Assembly: GCA_963848195.1 (NCBI GenBank) | Contig: CAWKCY010000007.1 | Location: 1 to 64,000 of the forward strand | Direction of reading: 5' to 3' | DNA length: 64,000 nt | Source: CAVQBP01 sp963848195 | GTDB lineage: Bacteria > Bacteroidota > Ignavibacteria > Ignavibacteriales > Ignavibacteriaceae | Shown: in pieces, positions 8,686-17,082 of the stretch | How positions within the stretch are numbered: the stretch's first letter is position 1 | Layout: each line of letters opens with the position of its first letter | Program-made: the position numbers and the translations under genes | The notes under the pieces: generated by a model | Databases searched by the model: none | The model's input: the letters and a program-made list of their open reading frames with translations, nothing else | What the model was told of the DNA's origin: nothing

Positions 8686-9690
8686 ATGAAAAATGAAAGA
8701 ATATCGATAATAATTCCATGCAGAAATGAAGAGAAATACTTAGGAGAGTGCATTCAATCTTTTATCGATATGGATTATGAAAATGATAAAATGGAAATTT
8801 TAGTGGTTGATGGAGATAGTAGAGATAATACTCTTTCGATTGTAAGGGAATATCAAAATAGATATCCTTTTGTTAGATTGATTAATAATCCCAAAAGATT
8901 TACGCCTAACGGATTAAATCTTGGGATAGAAAATGCTAAAAGTGAATATATAATGATAGCAAGTGCTCATTCAACTTTTTCAAAAGAATATCTTAAGAAT
9001 TTATTTTCAGCATTTATGGAATTTAATGCAGATGCAGCGGGGGGAATCATGGTTACCGATGTCAAAAATAGAACAAAAAAAACAGAATCAATTTGTAAAG
9101 TTTTTACAAATAAATTTGGTGTCGGGAATTCAATGTTCAGAGTAGGAACGAAAAAAATAATTGAAGTAGATACTGTTCCATTCGGAATTTACCGGAAGAA
9201 AATTTTTGATGAAACAGGGTTATATAAGGAGGCCCTAGTCCGCAATCATGATATTGAATTATCAAAAAGAATAATATCATACGGTAAAAAAATTATTCTA
9301 GTTCCTTCGGCAAAATGTATATATTTTGTACGTGAGACTTTTTCAGGTATAGCAAGAAATAATTTTGGAAACGGGTTCTGGAATATTCTTACAGTTTATG
9401 TTACTAAAAAATTAAATTCTCTAAGTATAAGGCATTTTATTCCATTGTTTTTTATCCTATCATTAATTATTCCTGTAGTATTCATGATCTGGTATCCTCC
9501 TATAGGAATAATAGCAGCGATTAATTTTGCAATTTATTTATTGACTGTGTCAATTATCAGTTTAGTAATTAAAGACAATAATTCAGCTTTTTTTTATATT
9601 CTTTGGGGATTCCTTTCGCTCCATTTCTCATATGGATTTGGTTCTCTTATAGGATTATTCAGAATCGATTATTTATTTAGAAGCAGATAG
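8686..9690 (+). CDS. Glycosyltransferase family 2, membrane-anchored (ExoA-like)
   Basis: A 334-aa inverting GT-A enzyme. ISIIIPCRNEEKYLGECI opens the nucleotide-binding fold, VVDGDSRDNT contains the DXD-type region, and VRNHDIELSKRI matches the later (E/D)D acceptor motif. Two or three hydrophobic helices at about residues 245-325 anchor it to the inner membrane, as in ExoA-type succinoglycan transferases. Its stop codon directly abuts the start of the aminotransferase gene (TAG-ATG), so the two are surely co-translated. The donor sugar is unknown. Confidence 0.87.
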   Translation: MKNERISIIIPCRNEEKYLGECIQSFIDMDYENDKMEILVVDGDSRDNTLSIVREYQNRYPFVRLINNPKRFTPNGLNLGIENAKSEYIMIASAHSTFSKEYLKNLFSAFMEFNADAAGGIMVTDVKNRTKKTESICKVFTNKFGVGNSMFRVGTKKIIEVDTVPFGIYRKKIFDETGLYKEALVRNHDIELSKRIISYGKKIILVPSAKCIYFVRETFSGIARNNFGNGFWNILTVYVTKKLNSLSIRHFIPLFFILSLIIPVVFMIWYPPIGIIAAINFAIYLLTVSIISLVIKDNNSAFFYILWGFLSLHFSYGFGSLIGLFRIDYLFRSR

Positions 9691-10836
9691 ATGAGTGAGA
9701 AAAAGTACAAGGAAGCAATTGCATCAGTTCTGAATAGCCGTTCTGAAAATGTATTTTTATACTGGAAAGGGAGAGTTGCTCTCTATGCTGCTCTTAAAGC
9801 CATGGGAATAAAGGAGGGGGATGAAATTATTCTTCCTGCATTTACTTGTGTAGTTGTTCCAAATGCAATTAAATATTTGGAGGCAAAACCTATATATGTT
9901 GATATTTCTCCCTCAAATTATAATATGGATATAGATAAATTAGAAGATGCAATAACCGAGAAGACAAAAGTAATAATTTGCCAGAACACTTTCGGGTTAT
10001 CTTCAAATATTGAAAGTGTAATACAGATAGCTAAAAAGCACAATATATATAGTGTTGAAGATTGTACGCATGGATTTGGGGGTTACTATAATGGAAAACC
10101 TAACGGTTCGTATTGTGATGCTGCTTTTTATTCAACGCAATGGAATAAACCGTTTTCAACCGGTATTGGTGGATTTTTAATTGTAAATAATTTTGAGCTT
10201 GTTGAAAAAGTAAGGAAACTTGAAGCTGAAAAGAGCAAACCAAACCGGATTAACAAGTCTATTTTATACTTTCTAATAATTTTTAGAAAATATTTTATTA
10301 ATAATTACACTGAGCAGACTTTAGTCAAATTGTTTAGATTTCTAAGTAAACATAATTTAGTTCTGGGTTCTTCTCAGGGGAATGAGCTTACCGGAACTGA
10401 GATGCCTGAGAATTATTTCAGGGATATTTCATCGGTACAGGTAAAAACGGGAATTAAGCAATTAAAAAATTTAGAGAGTATAATAGAATTAAGAAAGAAA
10501 AACGCTGCTGAATATACCAAGTTTCTTAAATCAAACAATAAAATTTATGTGGATGAAAAGTTGTTTGAAAACCATCTTTTTCTGAAATATCCTTTGCTGG
10601 TTAAAGACAGAGAATTATTTTTTAATTTAGCTCTGAAAGAAAAAGTTATTTTGGGTGACTGGTTTCTTTCGCCCATTCATCCGGTAAAAGAAAATTTTGA
10701 ATTATGGGATTTAGATATTGAATTATTTCCGGTTGCGAAAGAAATTTCACAAAAGATTGTTAATTTGCCGACCGATATAAAAAATAATAGGAAGGTAATG
10801 GAATTCCTTTTAAGGAATTTGGAGTTGGTGGAATAA
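9691..10836 (+). CDS. DegT/DnrJ/EryC1/StrS-family aminotransferase
   Basis: A 381-aa PLP-dependent fold-type I enzyme of the sugar aminotransferase family. It has GDEIILPAFTCVVVPNAI, the PLP-ring aspartate context VEDCTHGFGG, and a candidate Schiff-base lysine in FYSTQWNKPFSTGIGG. The motif around that lysine (QWNKPF) differs from the classic SFxxxKxLxxGEGG, so the protein is a divergent member. It would make an amino sugar nucleotide from a keto sugar, or be a non-sugar homologue. It follows the GT2 gene without a gap. Downstream is a small repeat region that separates it from a second, more typical family member. Confidence 0.82.
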   Translation: MSEKKYKEAIASVLNSRSENVFLYWKGRVALYAALKAMGIKEGDEIILPAFTCVVVPNAIKYLEAKPIYVDISPSNYNMDIDKLEDAITEKTKVIICQNTFGLSSNIESVIQIAKKHNIYSVEDCTHGFGGYYNGKPNGSYCDAAFYSTQWNKPFSTGIGGFLIVNNFELVEKVRKLEAEKSKPNRINKSILYFLIIFRKYFINNYTEQTLVKLFRFLSKHNLVLGSSQGNELTGTEMPENYFRDISSVQVKTGIKQLKNLESIIELRKKNAAEYTKFLKSNNKIYVDEKLFENHLFLKYPLLVKDRELFFNLALKEKVILGDWFLSPIHPVKENFELWDLDIELFPVAKEISQKIVNLPTDIKNNRKVMEFLLRNLELVE

Positions 10837-10897
10837 AAGGGGAAAATGGAGTGTTGGAGTGTTGGAGTAATGTATGAAGGATGATGGTTATTTATAG

Positions 10898-10941
10898 TCA
10901 TTTGGTGGTCATTCGGTGGTTATTCGATGGTCATTCGATTG
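10898..10941. repeat. Four-copy 11-bp tandem repeat
   Basis: Four contiguous degenerate units of (T)CATTCGGTGG: TCATTTGGTGG, TCATTCGGTGG, TTATTCGATGG and TCATTCGATTG. The array lies just after the end of the divergent aminotransferase gene and before a hairpin. Confidence 0.75.
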
Positions 10942-10944
10942 TAA

Positions 10945-10973
10945 GTGAGGCTCACCTTGAAGGTGAACCTCAC
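10945..10973. other. Long imperfect palindrome (hairpin) between two aminotransferase genes
   Basis: GTGAGGCTCACCTT and AAGGTGAACCTCAC are reverse complements with a single mismatch around a one-base centre. The RNA could form a 12-bp stem. No U-tract follows, so it is more likely a REP-like palindrome or mRNA-processing structure than an intrinsic terminator. Confidence 0.5.
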
Positions 10974-11009
10974 TAAGGAATCATATTAATAATTTTTATA
11001 TGTGAGTAA

Positions 11010-12170
11010 ATGGCGAAAGCTTTTATACCTTTTCATAGGCCGTATATTTCTGATGATGAAATTGCTGAAGTAACTGAAGCAATACGATCCGGATGGTGGA
11101 CTACAGGACCTAAGACATTAAAGTTTGAGAATGAATTTAAGGCTTATATAGGTACGAGTAATGCAGTAGCTGTTAGTTCATGGACAGCTGCAGCTCATCT
11201 TGCACTTGAAGCTATTGGATTAAAAGCGGGTGATGAGGTTATTGTACCTGCAATGACTTTTACAGCATGCGCTGAAATTGTATGCTATTTTAATGCAAAA
11301 CCTGTTATAGTTGATATTCAAAGAGACACTTATAATATAGATCCGGAAGAGATAGAAAGGCATATAACCAAAAATACAAAAGCAATTATCCCTGTTCATT
11401 ACGGCGGTCATCCCTGCGATATGGATGAAATTATTGATATTGCAAAAAGGCATAACCTGCATATTATTGAAGATGCCGCCCATGCTTTGCCTTCATTCTA
11501 CAAAGGAAAAATCGTAGGTACTCTAAGTGATGTCACATGTTTCAGCTTTTATGCTACTAAGACATTAGCTACCGGAGAAGGAGGTATGATATGTACTGAA
11601 AACGAAGAAATTGCAAAAAGATGCTCAATTATGCGTTTACATGGTATTAATAGTGATGCCTGGAAAAGATATACGGAAGAGGGTTCCTGGTATTATGAAG
11701 TAATTGCACCCGGTTATAAATATAATTTTACCGATATTCAGGCAGGCCTCGGATTGGCACAGCTTAAAAAAGTTGATGAAATGCATAAGAAACGAAAAGA
11801 AATATTTGATTTGTATAATGAAGGTTTTAAGAATAATGAATTATTAAAGCTTTACAGGATAAAAGAAGATCGTGTGTCATCATATCATTTATATCCGGTT
11901 GAGCTAAATGTTAAACGCTTAAAGATTTCAAGATCCAAATTCATTGAAGAATTGAAAGAAACGGGAATTGGTGTAAGTGTTCATTTTATTCCTCTTTACC
12001 ATCACCCTTATTATCAGAAGACATTTAATCTTAAAATAGAAGACTACCCTGTTTCCGAACTTGTTTATCCGGAAATAATTACCCTACCAATTTGGCCTGG
12101 CATGAAAATTTCTCAAATTGAGCAAGTTATTGATAAAGTGAATTCTTTGATGAAAAAATTTACAAAATAA
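11010..12170 (+). CDS. Sugar-nucleotide aminotransferase (DegT/DnrJ/EryC1/StrS family, ArnB/PglE-like)
   Basis: A 386-aa PLP enzyme with all family hallmarks: WWTTGPKTLKFENEF at the N terminus, SSWTAAAHLAL for phosphate binding, IEDAAHALPS with the PLP-ring Asp, and the internal-aldimine lysine in FSFYATKTLATGEGG. This set matches enzymes that aminate the C4 keto group of UDP- or dTDP-4-keto-6-deoxy sugars. The CapD/WbpM-type dehydratase three genes on (12840) would supply such a keto sugar, and the phosphoglycosyltransferase between them could load the product onto undecaprenyl phosphate. This is the gene set for a bacillosamine- or FucNAc4N-type initiating sugar. The pathway call is inference. 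Confidence 0.88.
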   Translation: MAKAFIPFHRPYISDDEIAEVTEAIRSGWWTTGPKTLKFENEFKAYIGTSNAVAVSSWTAAAHLALEAIGLKAGDEVIVPAMTFTACAEIVCYFNAKPVIVDIQRDTYNIDPEEIERHITKNTKAIIPVHYGGHPCDMDEIIDIAKRHNLHIIEDAAHALPSFYKGKIVGTLSDVTCFSFYATKTLATGEGGMICTENEEIAKRCSIMRLHGINSDAWKRYTEEGSWYYEVIAPGYKYNFTDIQAGLGLAQLKKVDEMHKKRKEIFDLYNEGFKNNELLKLYRIKEDRVSSYHLYPVELNVKRLKISRSKFIEELKETGIGVSVHFIPLYHHPYYQKTFNLKIEDYPVSELVYPEIITLPIWPGMKISQIEQVIDKVNSLMKKFTK

Positions 12171-12181
12171 TTCGGGTTAAG

Positions 12182-12196
12182 TAGTAAAATTTACTA
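12182..12196. other. 15-bp palindrome
   Basis: TAGTAAA-A-TTTACTA is a perfect palindrome about 50 bp before the phosphoglycosyltransferase gene. It could be a protein-binding site or a weak hairpin. Function unknown. Confidence 0.35.
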
Positions 12197-12243
12197 AATG
12201 TGATAATATTGTTTTACTTTTTGAGAATTAAACTTTATTTAGG

Positions 12244-12843
12244 ATGTATTTTTTTGTTAAAAGAATTTTGGATATTTTAATAACATTGATTGGTACAATA
12301 TTGTTTTTTCCGTTAATAATTGCAGTTTCGTTGATTATTTTATTGAGTTCAGGATATCCTGTTTTTTTCTTGCAGGAAAGAGTTGGAAAGGATTGGAAGA
12401 TTTTTAAAATAATTAAGTTCCGGACGATGGTAAAAAATGCCGAAAAAATGGGGATGGGCATTTCTTCCTACAACGATACCCGAATTACAAGTATTGGAAA
12501 AATATTGAGAAAATTCAAAATTGATGAACTTCCTCAATTTTTCAATGTTTTGGCGGGTAATATGAGTCTGGTAGGACCGAGACCTGAATTATTAAAATAT
12601 GCTAAATATTATGCCGATGATTATTCGGAAATCTTAAAAATTAAACCCGGTATAACAGATTATGCTTCTATCGAATTTAAGGATGAAAGCCTCCTATTAA
12701 ACAATTCGAACGATAATGAAAAAATTTATTTAAATAAGATATTACCTCAAAAAATTTCTTTGTATAAAAAATATTTAAAGGAAGCTAATCTTAAAACCGA
12801 TCTCAAAATAATATTTTCTACATTTAAGGTGCTTATTCGATGA
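12244..12843 (+). CDS. Monotopic phosphoglycosyl transferase (PglC/WcaJ C-terminal family)
   Basis: A 199-aa minimal bacterial sugar transferase. It has one hydrophobic re-entrant helix at residues 8-34, the membrane-interface segment VFFLQERVGKDWKIFKIIKFRTM, a catalytic region DELPQFFNVLAGNMSLVGPRPE, and LKIKPGITDYASI. Members transfer a sugar-1-phosphate from UDP-sugar to undecaprenyl phosphate, the first membrane step of repeat-unit assembly. The length matches PglC-type short forms and not the five-TM WbaP forms. It overlaps the downstream dehydratase gene by 4 bp (ATGA), so the two are coupled. It probably initiates the first locus's glycan. Confidence 0.9.
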   Translation: MYFFVKRILDILITLIGTILFFPLIIAVSLIILLSSGYPVFFLQERVGKDWKIFKIIKFRTMVKNAEKMGMGISSYNDTRITSIGKILRKFKIDELPQFFNVLAGNMSLVGPRPELLKYAKYYADDYSEILKIKPGITDYASIEFKDESLLLNNSNDNEKIYLNKILPQKISLYKKYLKEANLKTDLKIIFSTFKVLIR

Positions 12844-14816
12844 ATAGACTTACAGCGCGGTTTTTTTATCCTTCAAACTTAAAACGCAAATTACTTTTAT
12901 TATTACTTGATGCCGTATCTTTTACTATAGCCATATACCTGGCATTCTTAGTCAGGGCAGAGCTGAGAGGCGGAGAAGTTATAAATTCCAATTTATATAT
13001 AACAATATCGTTTTTTTTAATAATAAAATTACTTGTATTCTCAACGTTCAAATTATACGATATTTCATGGAAATTTGTATCTCTGCAGGACCTAGCAAAC
13101 ATTGGGAAAGCCTGTCTGTTGAGCAATGGGATATTATTCATTGTCATATACGGATTCAACATTACTGCTTTTCAAGGTTTTCCCCGCAGCGTTATCCTAA
13201 TTGACCTGGTTCTAAGTTTTCTTTTTTCTTCCGGATTTAAAATTTCCAAACGTTTATACTTAGAAGTAATGAGACAGAGTATAATAAAACCGGAGTTGAA
13301 GAGAACATTAATAATTGGGGCGGGAAGCAGCGGTGAGCAATTATTGAGGGATATAAACAGAAGCCAAACAAGAAGATTTTATCCCATTGGATTCGTTGAT
13401 GATGATCCTACAAAACAAAATTTATATTTGCAGGGGGTCAGGGTATTAGGTTCAGTTGTTAAACTTCCTGAAATAATAAAAAAGTATAATGTCGAGTCAA
13501 TCTTAATATCAGTTTTGTCCGCAGATAGATTATTTCACAGAAAAGTATTGAACATTGCCAGGGAATGCGGTGTAAATGATGTGAAAGTAGTATCGACGAT
13601 AAATGATATATACAATTCGATTAGTGTAGGAATTAAAGATATTAGAGATATAGATTTAAGCGACTTAATCGGGAGACAGGCAGTATCGATTAATACAAAA
13701 GATATAAGGAGCTATATCCAGAATAAACGTGTATTAATAACAGGTGCTGCCGGATCAATAGGCTCTGAGATCGCCAGACAGGTAACCTATTATGAACCTG
13801 CTGAAATAGCAATACTTGATATAAATGAGAGTGATCTTTCAAATCTTGATATGCAGCTTTCTAGGATACAAAAATCAGCAAAAATTAAGATGTATTTATG
13901 CGATATATCAAACAAGCATAAAGTTGACAAAATATTTGAAGATTTTTTACCCGATGTTATATTTCATGCTGCAGCATATAAGCATGTACCGGTGATGGAA
14001 AAGTTTCCTGAAGAAGCAGTAAGAGTAAATATTATCGGGACATATAATTTGGCCAATGCATCGATAATGTACGGAGTAAAGAATTTTATTTTAATCTCTA
14101 CGGATAAAGCTGTGAACCCGTCAAGTATAATGGGGGTTTCAAAGAGAATTGCGGAATATATAGTAACAAGTGCTGCAAAGCGTAGTATGTGTGATTTCGT
14201 AGCAGTAAGATTTGGTAACGTAATAGGAAGCAGGGGGAGTGCTTTACCGATATTCATGGAACAATTGAAGAACGGGGGACCAATTACTATTACGCACCCC
14301 GATATGAAAAGATATTTTATGACTATTCCCGAATCCGTGGCTCTTGTTCTGCAGGCAGCAACAACAGGGAAGAGCGGAGATGTTTTTGTTCTGGATATGG
14401 GTGAACCGGTTAAGATTCTTGATTTAGCTAGAGACCTTATTCTTCTCCATAACCTTATTCCGGATAAAGATATAAAAATTGAATATACAGGGATCAGGGA
14501 AGGTGAAAAGTTATTTGAAGAAGTGCTTACTGCAGAAGAAGGGGTTATTTCAACTTCACATGAAAAAATATTCAAAGCACGGCTGGTATGCATGCATACC
14601 GCTGAATCAATTGAATCAATGGTTAGGGAGTTTGCAAGTATGAATGGGGGTACAACCAAGCGGGATTGGATTGAGCTCTTCAAGTATTATGTTCCGACAT
14701 TCCAGGCTAACTATGAAACAGATCTTTTTGAACCGGAAGAATTAAATTCAAAGTTAATTGCGCTTTCGCTTCAGAGTTCGGTTAAGGAAGGGCAGTCGAG
14801 GAAGATATCAGGGTAG
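12840..14816 (+). CDS. CapD/WbpM-type membrane nucleotide-sugar 4,6-dehydratase
   Basis: A 658-aa protein with four N-terminal membrane helices (about residues 17-130). A first CoA-binding-like Rossmann domain follows (IIGAGSSGEQLLRDI, near 158). The catalytic short-chain dehydrogenase domain begins ITGAAGSIGSEIARQ near 300. The active-site segment STDKAVNPSSIMGVSKRIAEY has Met where most SDRs have Tyr, which is the WbpM/CapD/PglF signature for UDP-GlcNAc 4,6-dehydratases. It provides a 4-keto-6-deoxy sugar at the membrane for the aminotransferase at 11010. It overlaps the phosphoglycosyltransferase start-to-stop. Length is normal for the long membrane form. Confidence 0.9.
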   Translation: MNRLTARFFYPSNLKRKLLLLLLDAVSFTIAIYLAFLVRAELRGGEVINSNLYITISFFLIIKLLVFSTFKLYDISWKFVSLQDLANIGKACLLSNGILFIVIYGFNITAFQGFPRSVILIDLVLSFLFSSGFKISKRLYLEVMRQSIIKPELKRTLIIGAGSSGEQLLRDINRSQTRRFYPIGFVDDDPTKQNLYLQGVRVLGSVVKLPEIIKKYNVESILISVLSADRLFHRKVLNIARECGVNDVKVVSTINDIYNSISVGIKDIRDIDLSDLIGRQAVSINTKDIRSYIQNKRVLITGAAGSIGSEIARQVTYYEPAEIAILDINESDLSNLDMQLSRIQKSAKIKMYLCDISNKHKVDKIFEDFLPDVIFHAAAYKHVPVMEKFPEEAVRVNIIGTYNLANASIMYGVKNFILISTDKAVNPSSIMGVSKRIAEYIVTSAAKRSMCDFVAVRFGNVIGSRGSALPIFMEQLKNGGPITITHPDMKRYFMTIPESVALVLQAATTGKSGDVFVLDMGEPVKILDLARDLILLHNLIPDKDIKIEYTGIREGEKLFEEVLTAEEGVISTSHEKIFKARLVCMHTAESIESMVREFASMNGGTTKRDWIELFKYYVPTFQANYETDLFEPEELNSKLIALSLQSSVKEGQSRKISG

Positions 14817-15068
14817 ATAATAGCACGCTGATGACGCAGATTTGACTGATTTTCACTGATCTTTAAATTGAGCATTTTGGTCATTTTTTTAGAAGATAAT
14901 ATAATTCAAATTTTGAGATTCTTCCCCATTGGGACAAGCACTACACTACCTTCCGTTCAGAATGACAACATTACATAACTCAGTATTCAAAAGTTATTTC
15001 TTAAAAAAACTATACCTTCCGATCAACAAAGAATGTTATTTTTGTTTCCTTTTGATTAATATTGAAGA

Positions 15069-16778
15069 ATGAAAAGGTATAATTTTTTTTCTGCACAGAT
15101 ATCTTTTATTTCAATTTTGTTACTATTCTATAGCAGCTTAAATGCTCAGGTTGAGAATGTATCTACTGATAATCCTGTTTATATTTTTTTAAAGGAGATG
15201 CAGGTACAGGGGATATTGAAGGATTATAATGATATCGTTCTTCCACTTTCCAGGGAAAAAATTTTAGAGGACTTGAAAGAAATTGATACGGAAAGAGAAA
15301 GATTAAGCTTAACAGATAAAGAATATCTTGAAAGACTAAAACAGAAATTAGGTTTTTACGATATATTTTCGAGCCAAGAGGATACTTCCCGGTCAGAAAG
15401 TATTTTTGATAACTTTCCAAAAGATTTTTCCCAAAATTTATTTAGAGATTCTGAAAAACATCTGTACAGGTATAACGATAAGGATATTAATTTTTACATT
15501 AATCCAGTTGCGGAATATAAATACATTTATTCAAGCCATTATAAGAACAATAGTTCTCTGTTTAACATCGGAGGTATTTTCAGCGGGAGCTATGATAATT
15601 GGTTCGGATTTTATTTATCGGGAACGAATGGTATTGTAAATGGTAATCGTACTGTTGCTGAACTGGATCCGAGAGTAGCACAAAATTATACTTTTAACAA
15701 TACTGAAATCAATTATTTTCCGGCAACTGAAGGATATGCCCGTCTTGAAAAGGGAATTGTTTCATTTCAAATAGGAAGGGAAAGAGTATTATGGGGAACC
15801 GGATACATAAATAGATTAATACTTTCCAATAATCCTCCTCCGTTTGATTTTATAAGGTTTGATATATCATACAAGAGTCTTTCATATAATTTTCTGCATG
15901 GATGGCTGGTGCAGATGCCGACTTATACATCAATCGATTCATTAGCCGGAGATTTTAAAACTAAAGGTTCGAAATATGTAGCTATGAGCAGATTAGGATT
16001 TCGTCCTAATGATAAATTGTCATTGGGAATTACACAAATGATCATTTATTCAAACCGTCCTTTAGAAGCTGCTTATTTAACCCCGTTTCTTTTTTTTGAA
16101 TCTGCACAGAGATCTCTAAATGATCTGGATAATTCTTTTCTTTCATTTGAGGGGAGATATCTGATAACAGATGGTTTAGAAATGAACTCTTCAATAATTT
16201 TTGATGATATAAATCTCAAAAGGCTGTCAAACGGTGAATGGAACGGGAATAATAACGGTACTGCGTGGCAGGCCGGAGTTATGATAACAAAACCACTCCT
16301 AATAAATGATCTTGCTTTTAAGGTTGAATATATTCAAATAAGGCCATTTATGTTTTCTCATCCTGGTCTAAGAGGTGCTCTTACTTATACAAATAACGGA
16401 TACCTATTAAGCCCCGATATTCAGCCAAATTCTACATTGTTTTCTACTGAAGTTGACTATAGATTTTCAAAAGAATTATATGCGCAGTTAAATTATAGTC
16501 ATGAATTGCATGGTAATAATACTTACGATTCAGAGGGGAATTTAATTAGGAATGTGGGGGGAGATGTTTTCCAAAATTTAACAGTTTATGTCCCTCAATT
16601 TACAAACCTTCTTGATGGTGAGAGGGAAAGAACCGATATAATAGGTTTGTCAGTTGATTATGAATTCCTTTATGGATTCTATGGTGGTCTTACATATCAA
16701 TATATTAATAAATTAAGTAATAGTGTTAAAACAGGAGATCATATTGTTTGGGGGTCTGTGAGGATTTCGTTTGAGTAA
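15069..16778 (+). CDS. Outer-membrane capsule assembly protein, Wzi-like family
   Basis: A 569-aa exported protein. A signal peptide ends near LNAQ (residue 26). A helical periplasmic stretch (about 35-105) follows. From about 130 to the C-terminal Phe-Glu there is alternating hydrophobic/aromatic beta-barrel sequence. The segment YARLEKGIVSFQIGRERVLWGTG is typical of the Wzi family, in which the barrel helps tether capsule at the cell surface. It closes the first polysaccharide locus after a 250-bp gap. That gap carries genome-dispersed GCAGATTT..ACTGAT sequence but no gene. Whether it exports or anchors glycan here is inference. Confidence 0.78.
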   Translation: MKRYNFFSAQISFISILLLFYSSLNAQVENVSTDNPVYIFLKEMQVQGILKDYNDIVLPLSREKILEDLKEIDTERERLSLTDKEYLERLKQKLGFYDIFSSQEDTSRSESIFDNFPKDFSQNLFRDSEKHLYRYNDKDINFYINPVAEYKYIYSSHYKNNSSLFNIGGIFSGSYDNWFGFYLSGTNGIVNGNRTVAELDPRVAQNYTFNNTEINYFPATEGYARLEKGIVSFQIGRERVLWGTGYINRLILSNNPPPFDFIRFDISYKSLSYNFLHGWLVQMPTYTSIDSLAGDFKTKGSKYVAMSRLGFRPNDKLSLGITQMIIYSNRPLEAAYLTPFLFFESAQRSLNDLDNSFLSFEGRYLITDGLEMNSSIIFDDINLKRLSNGEWNGNNNGTAWQAGVMITKPLLINDLAFKVEYIQIRPFMFSHPGLRGALTYTNNGYLLSPDIQPNSTLFSTEVDYRFSKELYAQLNYSHELHGNNTYDSEGNLIRNVGGDVFQNLTVYVPQFTNLLDGERERTDIIGLSVDYEFLYGFYGGLTYQYINKLSNSVKTGDHIVWGSVRISFE

Positions 16779-17082
16779 TGAAGTGAAGTAAGGCAAACAT
16801 TATCATTCTGAACGTCAAGCCGGAAACCTATAATTGTTTAATAAATAAAAGATCTTATAAATCCTCTACAAGGATTCAGTGTGTAAAATGGAACTGTTTT
16901 CTACAATAATTTGACCTCTACGAGGTCAGTATAAAAACTGATAGAAGCTCAACTATTGTAAAAAATTTACAATCCAAGGATACAGTTTTTATTTTAAAAA
17001 AGATGAAAAAAATTATAATTTGGAAAGTTTTTAACCTTGAATAATCAAATTCAAAAGTCTATGTTTGAGCAAAAATTTTTAA
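16779..17082. other. Intergenic region with dispersed palindromic element
   Basis: No gene is visible. It contains one copy of a dispersed element (16897-16928) and a second palindrome, ATTGTAAA-AAA-TTTACAAT, at 16955-16973. Both lie between the Wzi-like gene and the peptidase gene and may act as transcript ends or regulator sites. Confidence 0.5.
16897..16928. repeat. Dispersed element: CTACAATAAT plus TGACCTC-N3-GAGGTCA palindrome
   Basis: TTTTCTACAATAATTTGACC followed by TCTACGAGGTCA ends in a perfect 7-bp inverted repeat with a 3-nt loop (16912-16928). The same combination recurs at 26691-26721 and 26806-26836 with different loops, so this is a repeated intergenic family. Confidence 0.75.

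Noticed and set aside
13964..14683. 239-codon open frame on the minus strand inside the CapD-type gene
   Set aside because: It is fully antisense to conserved catalytic sequence, has no family features and fits a codon-shadow of the real gene.
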